The notes under the pieces were generated by a model. It did not search any database and was not told the origin of the DNA. It worked only from the letters and a program-made list of their open reading frames with translations. From Vandiemenella viatica (lineage: Eukaryota > Arthropoda > Insecta > Orthoptera > Morabidae): a DNA stretch of 64,000 bases. The number at the start of each line of letters is the position of its first letter. Within the stretch, counting starts at the first letter, position 1. Below, one piece after another: positions 11,335 through 21,194 of the stretch. Location of the stretch: the NCBI GenBank assembly GCA_031002005.1, contig JARYHS010008074.1:274165930-274229929 (forward strand), given 5' to 3'. A program made the position numbers and the translations under genes.

Positions 11335-12430
11335 ATGTGCTAATCATATAATATATCTCGTTAATGAAGCAGAAGAATGCATCAATCAATTACACCAAGA
11401 CATACTACACAATAACTTCACATTCGCAATGAAAAGGAAGACAAAAAGCAACGAAACTTCCTGGGACTCACCTTTACCAAAAATACAAAACATTCGTTTA
11501 GGATATATATAAAATAAGCAGAAACAGATCTAACACTTCACTTCAAACCACACACATAATCACAAACAAGTTACAATTAGGTTCATGATGAAGAGATTAA
11601 CAAAGAAAAATTGCCAAATATAACCCATTGCATCAAATTAATAGCGACAAAAATTGTTTGCAAAACAAAAATAGTTATCACTACAAATAGAAAAATTACA
11701 AATAAAAATGACTCAACCATATTTCTACCACTAAGAAAAAACCTGAAAAACACATTTATAACATACAAATCTAAAATGACACTGAAAATAAGAATAAATG
11801 TTACCCAACGACTTAGTCTCACAAATACCCACAGTGAATCACCAGCACTTTTAAGAAGGCATTAAGAATCCCTCTTTGGATTGACAATACACAAACAAAT
11901 AAAACCTACTCACACGCTAAAAACCACCATAATTCAGACATTTATCAACTTACATTTCAAAGTGTGAGACAATATACGAGTGGATAGACACGATCAGGCG
12001 AGCACTAAATTACAATTATTCCACATTCGCTTAACACGTCATATTGACCATCATAAACGCGTGTTGCAAATCCACATGATCAACAATCCCACTCGTAACA
12101 CCCTCACTCTACAGGAAAACTACCACATTCAAAAAGTGATAACCAGTGGTAAACAGGTACTAAACGACCATAGATATAAAACTATATTCAAACTAAACCA
12201 GCAGACAATAAAATATAATAAACACAAACCCAAAAATTTACTACTTATACACACTCTCAAAACACATAAAAAATGGAAACATTATATATTCTCAAACATA
12301 CAAAACTCGAGCGGTCAGCACAAACGTAACAATAGACAAAAGCGCATTTTACTACATGCAACTGCTATTATTTTGACAGATGTTAATGGAAAATTCTTTG
12401 TAAGAAAAGCACAAATAATTAGCTATTAAA
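11335..12430 (+). pseudogene. Penelope-like retroelement relic (RT thumb + GIY-YIG nuclease)
   Basis: Discontinuous reading frames on the plus strand match the 3' half of a Penelope-like polyprotein. At 11390-11580 a reverse-transcriptase segment contains NFLGLTFTKN, then RIYIK with a stop, then AETDLTLHF. This follows the family pattern inFLDltI ... IYRKPTxTD ... SNHP. At about 11925-12010 SDIYQLTFQS ... YTSG ... TRSG corresponds to the GIY-YIG endonuclease core (GIYxLtC ... YIGxTgR), with both cysteines and the YIG tripeptide altered. Downstream (11980-12429) a frame contains NNPTRNTLTLQENYHIQK, typical of the C-terminal extension. Several stops and frameshifts make it dead. The catalytic YADD region lies further 5' and was not found. 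Base composition is unusually A-rich on this strand. Confidence 0.6.
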
Positions 12431-12434
12431 TCTA

Positions 12435-12928
12435 CCTGGTGTTTTAAAAATGACCGGCATATTTGATAAATCAATAAAAAATAAACGAGCAGCGATAGAA
12501 ATACACCGTTTGTTTCAAAATGCTTGGGACAACAGTAAATTTTCAGGCAGGCAAACTTTTCGAAATTAGTTACAATTTTCAACAACAGATGGCGCTGCAG
12601 GCAATTTGAAAGATATAGAAGTAAGCGCAGTCTGTGACGAGTTCGCCATTCTGTAAGTTGTCTTTCTGCTGTAAGCGTGTGCTGTTCACAGATTGCAAGT
12701 TTGCTGTGAAAAAAAAAAAAAAGGTTTATTCCTTAGAATAATCGTACTTCAGATTTTTCCAGACTGCAGCGCCATCTGTTGTTGAAAATTGTAACTAATT
12801 TCGAAAGTTTGTCTGCCTGAAAATTTACTGTTGTCCCATGCATATTGCAACAAACGGTGTATTTCTATCGCTGCCCGTTTAGTTTTTATTGATTTTTCAA
12901 ATATACCGGACATTTTTGAAACACCCTA
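12435..12928. mobile_element. Fold-back TIR element, about 165-bp arms, TA-flanked
   Basis: Arms 12435-12600 and 12764-12928 are inverted copies of each other with roughly 90 percent identity. Each begins with GGTGTTT(T/C)AAAAATG(A/T)CCGG and ends at the palindrome-like CTGCAG next to AACAACAGATGGCGC. The 163-bp centre contains a poly-A run and no coding sequence. TA flanks both ends (12433-12434 and 12929-12930), compatible with Tc1/mariner-type mobilisation. A frame at 12352-12585 (minus) runs across the left arm and is not a gene. Confidence 0.8.
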
Positions 12929-12930
12929 TA

Positions 12931-13254
12931 TCAACACCCAAGTAAACAGTAAGTAAGTAAAAAATAAATAAATAAATTTAAAAAAAAACACACTCACACA
13001 ATTGAACAATTTTGGTATTACGAAAAAAATGTTTTAACTAAAGTTTATAACTAAGTTAAAATTTCAACATAGATTCGTAGCTGACGATAAGTTGGTGATA
13101 GATGAAATGCGTGCCGCAATAACAAACAGTTGCATTAGCGATATTTATTTTAAAAAATCCATTTGTTCTTGTTGCAAATACACAGTTGCTCAAAGATGGT
13201 CATACAAAAAGACAACCGTGGCCTTACTGAGTCCTCTTCATCACTACCTTTTTC
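12931..13254. other. A-rich spacer
   Basis: Short AAATAAAT-type tract (about 12960-12980) and poly-A, otherwise unassigned. Confidence 0.5.
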
Positions 13255-13345
13255 CAACATTTTGGGGTCGGCTGCCTTTGATGAGTTTAACTCATCGTTG
13301 CCATGGTCAAATTTGGAGGTTCGGTATTACTGGCGCATGCCTTTG
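13255..13345 (+). repeat. Dispersed repeat X, copy 2
   Basis: Second copy of the block seen at 9871-9955. An open frame (13092-13349) crosses it but does not resemble any family I know. Confidence 0.5.
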
Positions 13346-13394
13346 CTGAGCCATGCATTTTATACCTGTTATTAGATCGTACTACGTACTAATG

Positions 13395-14054
13395 TAGGGA
13401 TGACAATCTGAGATCGATTAATCGAAGAACCGATCTTTTGGACCAAAAAATCGATTTTTTAAATCGATTTATAGTACTGAATCGATACAGTGAATCGATT
13501 TTTCACTCGTCAAAAATCGAATATAAAAAAGCACTTTCTACATGTAATACACATGAAAATCAGGGCTTAAACGATGACACCTGAAGTATGATCCTATACT
13601 TTACCGGCACAAAAAAAGTACGTTGGGAGCGCCTTTTTTTATTTCCGGCAACATCGCAAGTGATGAGCGGAACCACTTGGATCTTAGTAGACTGGACAGA
13701 CTGTTTTCCTGAAAAGCTTCGACATTAAGCAATGGGAACTATAAAATATATCATTTCAAAACTGTTTTGTGTAACCAACAAATTTGTGAAATAAATGTCT
13801 TATTGTATACCTGATACTTTGATTTAGTTGTAAAAAAAAACTATAATTAGTTTAAAAATGATAAAAGATCCATTATTATGGTGTCCTCTTTGTTTTCCAT
13901 GATTGGAATTATATTGAAAATACGAACACGAAAACAAAATCGAAAAAGATCGATTTTTAGAATATCGATCTTTTAGACATAGATTTTTTTTGTGTATCGA
14001 TTTACCAAATTCCGATTCGAATCGATCTTTTTTCGGAGAGAATCGCCATCCCTA
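13395..14054. mobile_element. hAT-type non-autonomous element rich in ATCGAT
   Basis: Flanked by 8-bp duplications TACTAATG (13387-13394) and TACTAATC (14055-14062), 7 of 8 identical. The termini are inverted: TAGGGATGACAATCT against TAGGGATGGCGATTCT. Both end regions, about 150 bp each, are packed with ATCGAT or close variants (GATCGATT, AATCGATT), while the central 400 bp has none. That distribution fits subterminal binding motifs. No transposase coding is visible in 660 bp. The duplication length and terminus indicate the hAT superfamily. Confidence 0.8.
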
Positions 14055-14062
14055 TACTAATC

Positions 14063-14616
14063 GTGGAAGTGAAGTGTTGCCATCTGTCTGCGAAATGTGT
14101 AACTATGTTCTGAGTGCGCTAAGGGTATTTTTTGTTTGTATAATATCTAGGTTATAATGCGGAGGCGGGGGACCATTCCAGCATTCGTCTTGATGGCCTC
14201 TGAAAACCACATACAACTCGTAGTAAGTACGGCCTGTACGTAGTGGCCCGGGCACCGCAGTACCTCCCCGGTCCAGTGCGGCGCCCCACACTGGCGGGTC
14301 GTGGCCTTACTGTGTGTTTAATTATCATGGGGTGAAATAAAAACGTCAGTTTTGCTGTTCTTTTGAAACTTAAGAGTTAATCATAATATCATGACGATTT
14401 TTAAAAAAATGTATATATATATATATCTGCATAATTTTCACTCTTAAGTTGAAAGCAAGTGGTTCTTTACATTTGAACAAGTACTATGAAAGTTCCCTGT
14501 ACCAATATAGCTTTAAATATCGTAATAAATATATAAAATTGTAATCAGATAGTTCATCTGCAAATAACTTATAATTTCGACGGCAGGAATAATTCTATAT
14601 TAGAAGAAGAAGTAAT
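14063..14616. other. Spacer with GC-rich patch
   Basis: 14155-14310 is GC-rich and could be an old SINE head or CpG-rich remnant. The rest is AT-rich with a short (TA)n tract at about 14409-14426. No gene recognised. Confidence 0.45.
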
Positions 14617-14850
14617 TACGAGGGTAGGCTAAAAAGAAATGCGCACATCCTTGTAGAACACGAAGAAAAATAAATAGCAAGATCGGGCGAAAAGTAAAAT
14701 TCTTAAGCTTCAAAATCATCAGTCATTAAATTCACCCAGTGCATCTTGGGAGGCGGAAGTATAGAGACGTGGTCTAATGCTATGTCTCACAGCGTGCTGT
14801 TATCGAATTTTTAACTGCTGATACATTAACTTCTACCGAGATTCATCGTC

Positions 14851-15088
14851 TTTTTTTTTATCTACTTAACGTCTCTCTAACAGCGAGGTCTTTAGAGACG
14901 GGAAAAGATGGGGGCAAGGAATGGGAAGGAATTCGGCCATGGCCTTTTGAAGGAAGCATCCCGGCATTTGCCTGGATTGATTTGGGAAACCATGGAAAAC
15001 CCAAATCTGGATGCCCGGACGGGGATTTGAACCACCGTCCTCCCGAATGCGAGGCCAGAACGCTAGCCATTACACCACCACGCTCGGT
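14851..15088 (-). repeat. SINE-A (tail type 1) inside the mariner ORF
   Basis: Antisense tRNA-derived SINE. Poly-T (14851-14859) is the copied poly-A tail. The tRNA-like head ends at 15088, with B-box-like GATTTGAACC read antisense near 15030. The body contains GGAATTCGGCCATGGCC. Removing it rejoins the mariner frame exactly between the codons for ...EIHR and ...LKVVYG, with no duplicated bases, so this copy appears to lack a target-site duplication. Family features: about 240 bp, internal pol III promoter, 3' end presumably recognised by a LINE. Confidence 0.85.
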
Positions 15089-15990
15089 GTTTAAAGGTTG
15101 TTTATGGTAACTACGCTGTTGACATGTCTAGTGTAAATCGATAGGTAGTAAAATTTCGTGATTGCGACCCTGAAAATTGTTGGTGAAAAACGTTCCATCA
15201 CTGCCACAGACGATAAACATCACGAACTCGTCAATGATTTGATTCAAAATCACTCAAAAGCTCATCGCAAACTATATTGGAATATACACGGGACTTGTAG
15301 GCTTCATTATCGAACAATTGGGATACCGTAAAATCTGTGCACGATGGGTACAATGCCGCTATTATACAGGCTCTGCGAAAACTGAAGTCTGAATTGGTTC
15401 CACACCCTCCTTACTCCCCCGATCTTGCGATTTTTATTTTTTTCCGCTACTCAAGAGCGATCTCAAGGGTAATCACTAGCCCTCGGACGATGAGGTTGCG
15501 ACAGCCTTTACCCTCGCTACCAATAGTTGACCTCCGTTTCGAACACTCGAGGGGGTTGCCTTCTCCATCCACTTTACCATGACAAAACTCACTTTAAGTA
15601 CTTCTTTGCTCTTTTACCAATACTGTTCATTTCTTTTAGATACTTCAATGAAAGGTATTATTACTGTACAAATAATAATACAATGTACCGCTTAACTTCA
15701 TTTATTACGATCTTGTTGGAAAGCAAATTATCTCACAAATTCTTCACATGTTCTTTCAATTCTATCAAAATTCTATATACAACTTTCACACCACTCTACC
15801 ATATAGTCGAGGCTGCTGCCTTATTCCCTATAAACCTAAACCATAACTTTACTGTTCGGATTCCTCGCGCGGACTGCGCTAAATGTAATACAGCTAAGAA
15901 ACAGTGCGTGGGAAGCTGGCTGGCGAGCCTACTAACAAACAATGGGTTTCCTTACTCCAGAATAAGGTTCATTATCATTATCTGAATTAT

Positions 15991-16787
15991 GAGGTGACCA
16001 ATTTTTTTACAAAGATAAGGAGGACAAAAAAATTTAAGAAAAAACTGCAAAGTAAATAAATTAAATATTTCATTAATTCAAAGAAAAATGGACTAATTAT
16101 GCTTACATCCCTATTAATTATTTAATTAAACAACTATTTTTCCATCGAATTCATATTTTCAGTCATTATATTATTTTGTAATAATATACTGGAAATTCTG
16201 GAGCAAGAATTATCCTTCATATTGAATTTAACGATAAGTGCTGCAGCTGGAATATCTACATTCAATCTTGATTTCTCACTTGTTCAAAATATTGCAGAAA
16301 ACTGTCTCTCTTTGATATGAGGAATGGAAATGGTTGAAATGGCATTTCCACCTTCTTGATTTTTTCCACTTCTCATTGAAATTAAAAATAAAATATATGT
16401 CTCCACGAACGATGCAAGCGCATTATGAATAAATAAAATTAATAATTAAAACCAAACTTTAATAACAAAATCTTGAGTTGAAAACAGGGTTGCATAAAGA
16501 TGAATGAATGAATGTACTTACCTGAGAATAATATTCACCGATAAAGAAATACTGTGAGACACGTGAAGTTCTCCTGTGCCCAGCGCATGCGTTTCATAAT
16601 CTCATCTTTGCGAACTGTACCGTCACATGACGCGTAACAGTTCGGCGCGGCAATCCCTCAATAGAGAGATTAAGACATCAGTTTTTAAATATCGAAAATG
16701 AGGACATGTAGGAAGACACTTTCTGAGGAAGGACAGAACCTACAAAAGAAGGACTGTCCTCCCTAAAGGAGGACGATTGTTCACCTT
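15991..16787. mobile_element. Possible hAT-type element within mariner
   Basis: The ends are inverted: GAGGTGACCAAT at the left and AAGGTGAACAAT read inward from the right. Just inside both ends sits an AAGGAGGAC motif. The flanking octamers TGAATTAT (15983-15990) and AGAATTAC (16788-16795) agree at 6 of 8 positions. No open frame of note inside. Superfamily assignment is tentative. Confidence 0.45.
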
Positions 16788-17137
16788 AGAATTACTATTT
16801 CAAGAAAAATAAACTTTAAAATTAATTTTGAAATAAAAAACTGTAATTAGAAAATACTATAGATCAGGGTGGGTTGGTTACATGTGGCATATATGTCACA
16901 AGGTGAAGGCATCTGTCAAATCCTTGATGCGAGAAAAGTGGGAAGAATTTTTGAGTTGCGGAATAAAAAAACTTGTTACACGTTTGCAGAAATGTGTTAA
17001 CGTCAACGACGACTATGTTGGAAAATGAATATATGATTTTAAAGTTTAAGAATTGTACTTAATGTACTTTTTGTTCGATCCTGCTATTTGTTTCTCTTCG
17101 TGTCCAACAATCATGTACATTTATTTTCACCCTCGTA

Positions 17138-17560
17138 TTTGGTCACACAAATTATAGTTATAGGTTTAATAACGATAAGTTACATTGAATTGGTGGACTG
17201 CATGGTGACAGATAGGTACTGATGTCATTTAGAGTAACAGAACTAGTTGGTCAGTATCGCTGATGGTAAATGTATAACAGGGTGTTACATGTGTCTAAAA
17301 TATTATGAATCTATTAACTTGAAGATTCTATGTTTAGAGCCGAACTTTCAAAACTTAATTTCTCTCAGCAGTGGATATAAAATTCGTAAGTTGCAGCAAA
17401 ACATTCAATTTCCCGACTTGCTCTGTCCTCGCTGATGCATTATGCTGATTCCCATGGAAGCCTGGCTGGACGGTACGGCAACGAGAAGAAATGATCAATG
17501 TAGCTCTCTTATTTTGCAGTTCTTCAACCATCAGCATGAGGCTGGATATAAGAAATTTAA
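17138..17560. other. Unassigned spacer
   Basis: Only short opposite-strand frames (17247-17435 and 17355-17537) that overlap each other; no recognised element. Confidence 0.5.
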
Positions 17561-17562
17561 TT

Positions 17563-17785
17563 TAATTTAATTACGATGGGGCGCACGCTCCGGTGATAAT
17601 TTCCAAATACATCCATTCCTCCCATTTCCTCTACACACCTACTTGTGCCCTATAACAATTTTTAAATTCTTTCTCCGTTTTTGGTAATTATTCATCATAT
17701 GGTGGTAATTTGTTCCAATCCCTGACCCTCTTATCTACAAAAGAAAATCTTCCTACTCTCTTATTTCTGAAATCGAGTGTCAGGA
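17563..17785 (-). pseudogene. LINE family J, 3' end (copy 1)
   Basis: Minus-strand translation near 17690-17770 reads DFRNKRVGRFSFVDKRVRDWNKLP, the C-terminal signature of jockey/CR1-like ORF2 proteins. It continues to EKEFKN and then a 3' UTR ending in a TTTAA-repeat tail (17563-17574). The UTR holds the hairpin GGAGC-GTGC-GCCCC near the end. Only the last 75 codons or so are present, so it is 5'-truncated. The same family recurs at 34.4, 38.3 and 56.3 kb. Confidence 0.65.
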
Positions 17786-18176
17786 TAACTGACATTATTA
17801 CATTATTACATTATTGTTTAAACAAGAAATTTGTTGTTATGTTTCAAGAACGTCCCTTGTAGGAGGTTAAAGTTGTGTTCTACAGCCTTCAAAAATAAAT
17901 TATTGCCTCCACATGTTATGTAAATTCTTGCCACTTGAACTACAGAAAAAATATTTTTGTTTCTGTTTATTTCTATTAATAAGCTCTTTAGATTGTAGAG
18001 CTTTGTATCAGTTTCCATCAGGAGAGAAGAGATAATGATCTGAAAGGATGCTCATAGCAGCTGCTTTATTGTTTTTCAAGTTAAATGGTGCGTAGATTTG
18101 ATAAAGCGAAATGAACTGAGGTCTTATCAGGTTTGAACTGTAATATACTTCGTTGCATTCGTTCTTTGAACATTAA
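17786..18176. other. AT-rich spacer
   Basis: Contains a TTACATTA short tandem repeat (about 17790-17815); otherwise unassigned. Confidence 0.5.
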
Positions 18177-18475
18177 GGGAGCGGTCTGGTGGCTCAGTGG
18201 TTACGGCGTCTGACTGGGGATTGAAAGGTCCCCGGTTCGAATCCCTGTCTCGGCGGGGATTTTCAAAGGCGCTAAACGCGGCATTCACCTCTGGCATGCT
18301 GTGTAATGTGAAGTACGCCATAACGCTTCCGTGGTTCGGATTCCACGTAAAACTGTAGGTCCCCTGTACCCGACAGGATTGCCGGGCTAGGCTAAGGCGG
18401 CTACGACAGGGGCGGAATGCACAGCCATTAGAAACCCTGTCACCAGGTCATTACGACCACACGAAATTATTATTA
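18177..18475 (+). repeat. SINE-B, nearly complete tRNA-derived SINE
   Basis: The head carries both tRNA-like pol III boxes: TGGCTCAGTGG (A box, about 18190) and GGTTCGAATCC (B box, about 18235). The body includes GATTTTCAAAGGCGC, then CCCGACAGGATTGCCGGG. It ends with GTCATTACGACCACACGAAATTATTATT. Length is about 300 bp, unlike SINE-A in both head and body. It should be transcribed by RNA polymerase III if active and mobilised by a LINE with a matching 3' end. No certain target duplication. Other copies lie at 36.6 and 62.8 kb, both interrupted. Confidence 0.85.
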
Positions 18476-19904
18476 TTTTAAACATGAAACTGTTTATCCT
18501 TGTACTGAATTCAGAATGTAGTCACATCATTGTTTAAGTTGTGAATAATGCAGTGGCACATTTCCAAATATTTGATGAAAGTTATATTTCTTAATGATGT
18601 GATCAAAAACCACATTCTCAACACTGTTAAGTTTCTCTGAACAGTGAATGTTTGTTGGTCACTCGTTGTACTATCGTGATAGTACTAATGTGAGTTAAGA
18701 CCACACTCTCACTGTGTTTGAAGGCCAGTAACAATCCATTCCGTCTCGACGTCGTGCCAGCTTATTCCGGTAGAACTAGCTTGTCATTCGATACAAGGAA
18801 TGTTCGGCTGTTTGTGGAGTGAGGACATCCCCGTCCATCGACATCCGGGAGCGGACTGGCCTCCTTCGGCCAGAATTAACTGACGCCCGGGTAGAAAACG
18901 AAAGTCGCTGCAGGCGCTATTTATAGAAGCGACGGACGGACAGTTAACAGGTGGATCACTTACTGGCGGGTGACCTTGACATACAGTGGCCCATCCTGAC
19001 AGGTTCCGGAGGTACACTCCCTCCACATAGCTCGTTCCGGATTCTACCCGCGTCTACCACTCACTTCTTCCCACCTTTCGTTATCCTCTAAATCATCGAG
19101 AACATTATAATAACTGTTTGTGTAATTTTTATTTTATATGGCATAAAAAAAGGGCAGCTCTTAGGATGGCATTATTTATGCTTCGGTCACATATCTTTTA
19201 AGAGACACTGATTCAGTAATATGTGCTATATTTATTCGTTTTCTGTGAGCAACGGCAGAAATGGAAATGGGAGACTGCAGTGATCAAAAAGCGCGAAGCT
19301 TTCAAATGTTTTCATGCAAAGATTGAACAAAGAAACAACCTAGCTGTCCTCGGAATACATTTACCGCTTTCTCCCGAGAACACTTCGTCGTATTAAGTTT
19401 AGTTTTGGTACGCATATTAGTGAAATTTGTATTTTGTGAAATGATGGAAAATCACTCATCTGCGAGTCCGTAGTGGCCGTACGTTATGCAATTTGCATTC
19501 GCCCCGACTCTCAGCACTTTCACAATTTACTCAATACTGTGAAAATGATGCTATTTTGTACTGATAAACCCGTCAAGGGATAAACTAGTCCTCTAATATC
19601 AGCGAAATGTTGAGACAGCATTGTTAAATTCCAAGCCGCACAGAAGACCCCACCCAACGGACTCCAGGAAACCTACTGCCCCGAGCTAGGTGGCACCGAC
19701 TAAACCAGCCATGGGCTTTGAGAAGTCTTGTAGGTTATACTGTATTCCGAGAATTGTGGCTGCGGAATCCCAGAGTAGAAAGTAACCCACATCGTTTCAG
19801 AGAGCCCAGATCACCGTGTGTTGGAATGAATCAATGATGGATCCAACTTGTCTTGGTTGTTAGCTTTAAATGTCAGTTTCGCTTTGCTGTTGATTTTTGG
19901 TATT
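18476..19904. other. Spacer with GC-rich block
   Basis: 18765-19060 is GC-rich and contains the hairpin CTGGCC-TCCTTC-GGCCAG. Its minus-strand frame (18784-19026) has no recognisable domain. The rest is unassigned. Confidence 0.45.
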
Positions 19905-20090
19905 ACGTCTTGTCGACGTCGAGGTCATTTCCTTTTGAAGGAACCATCCCGGCATTCCCCTGGAGTGATTTGGGGAAATCATGGAAAACCAAAATCTCGA
20001 TAACCGGACGGAGATTCGAATACACGTCCTCCCAAATGCGAGGCCAGAGCGTCACCACTAACTCGCCACGCTCGGTGTCGGGTTTCGAAC
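19905..20090 (-). repeat. SINE-A (tail type 2), internally deleted
   Basis: The tail block GTCGACGTCGAGGTCATT joins directly to CCTTTTGAAGGAACC. The usual GGAATTCGGCCATGG segment is missing, so an internal deletion is likely. The antisense tRNA-like head (about 20010-20090, with GATTCGAATAC) is recognisable. Confidence 0.75.
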
Positions 20091-20149
20091 ACTCTATTTT
20101 AACCCTGTTTATTATAGGAGTTGTGTAACTCAGTTTGATTGTACAGTAA

Positions 20150-21009
20150 GGCCGGCCACACACAGAACCGGGCGAGGCAGGGCGGGGCAGGGCATTTTGC
20201 CCCGGGGCGTCTTGTGCGACGGGAAACGCACGGGTGCCTATGGAGCATCACACACAGGACCGGGCGGGGTAGGGCACGTCGAAAAGACGCCCCGGGGCAA
20301 AATGCGAAGCTGAAACAAATTATGCCCCGGGGCAAGTCACTGCCGGGCAGAACGTTCTGCGCATGTCGCTGTCACGGGACCCACCCTCCCTCCCCGGGCT
20401 CCTCTATCTCACGGTCTGGTTGTGTTGTGTTTCGAATATTCGACTGATTTGTATGTGTGCCATGTATGACTGTAAGATTTAAAATTTATATGGCTATACA
20501 GGGTTATTATATGGTTGAATAACTAATGGTCAGGAAAAAGAGGACCTTAAGGTTATCAAAAGCCGCTCCTCTGGGGGTATGGCTGTTCTCCAGTTGGTAT
20601 TTTGCTTTTCTATTCTGCTCCGAATGCTCTCAAGTACAAAGTCGAATGTCGAAATTGACATGCCACAATAATTAAAAAACTTGTCTGGGTTCGGCTCGAA
20701 GCTCAGAAATAAAACTTCCTATATTCCTTTTCAGGTTTATAGGGTGTATACCTACATCTCTCTGTTGTTAACATTGTGGTCGAAGAGCTGCAGATAGTTC
20801 CAAATTAACATCCATTTCAAAATGATACACTACACACCAGTATGCTCCTACTGAGTTCACTGACAGGTGACAATGAAGAAAATTTGCTAAGTGTTTGATT
20901 TATCGTGCCCCGCCTCGTTCTGTGTGTGACAGCAGCACGACAGGGCAAGTCAGGCGACTCGTCGCGCCCCGCCCCGCCCTGCCCCGCCCGGTTCTGTGTG
21001 TGGCTGGCT
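20150..21009. mobile_element. PIF/Harbinger derivative, 860 bp, TAA duplications
   Basis: Both ends carry a 44-bp inverted repeat beginning (G/A)GCC(G/A)GCCACACACAG, followed by CpG-rich AACCGGGCG. TAA flanks it at 20147-20149 and 21010-21012, the 3-bp TWA duplication of PIF/Harbinger. A transposase N-terminal fragment on the minus strand (20530-20732) gives independent support. The element also contains a GC-rich inner palindrome (CATTTTGCCCCGGGGCGTCT at 20193 onward, inverse ending at 20304). It is too short to be autonomous. Confidence 0.85.
20530..20732 (-). pseudogene. Harbinger transposase fragment (HARBI1-like N-terminal region)
   Basis: Minus-strand translation reads EPNPDKFFNYCGMSISTFDF, continuing to ESIRSRIEKQNTNWRTAIPP and EERLLITLR. 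This follows the family pattern YFRMS..tFdeLL ... T.mR.aIpp.eRLaiTLR that precedes the DDE domain of PIF/Harbinger (HARBI1-type) proteins. The catalytic DDE core is missing and stops occur upstream, so it is a remnant inside a non-autonomous derivative. Its superfamily agrees with the TAA duplications. Confidence 0.75.
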
Positions 21010-21194
21010 TAAGTCAGCGCCGAGGGGGCTTGAATTTTGTTCATCATGTATTGTCCGTACTATTACCACGTGTAATATATAATATATAAAAAAAGACTTG
21101 AGGTTAAATGAACATTGAATCTTCCTGTTTATTCTAAAACTATAGGGTCTTTGTCACAAATTAGTAATTTACAAATAAAAGAATTTACTCCCTC

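Larger units (their letters stand above)
14619..17135 (+). mobile_element. Mariner element, broken and filled with later insertions
   Basis: The 5' end TACGAGGGTAGGCTAAAAAG (TA at 14617-14618) matches the mariner terminus style. At 17119-17137 the inverse (TTATTTTCACCCTCGTA) appears with TA at 17136-17137. Between them transposase pieces occur in the right order. The N-terminal helix-turn-helix region reads SQRAVIEFLTAD ... STEIHR (14785-14850), continuing RLKVVYGNYAVDMSSV (15088-15150). ELVNDLIQ follows near 15220, the third catalytic segment HPPYSPDLA (15400-15430), then DDEVATAF (15495-15530). The C-terminus GIKKLVTRLQKC ... VNDDYV lies at 16955-17028. A SINE (14851-15088) and a probable DNA element (15991-16787) interrupt it, and part of the catalytic core is deleted near 15340. 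That both ends belong to one copy is an inference. Confidence 0.6.

Noticed and set aside
14103..14291. Small GC-rich minus-strand gene
   Set aside because: 62 codons without recognisable motif in a short GC-rich patch; could be an old repeat head.
18177..18260. tRNA gene
   Set aside because: A and B boxes are present but no cloverleaf with an intact acceptor stem can be drawn, and the sequence continues into a SINE body found elsewhere.
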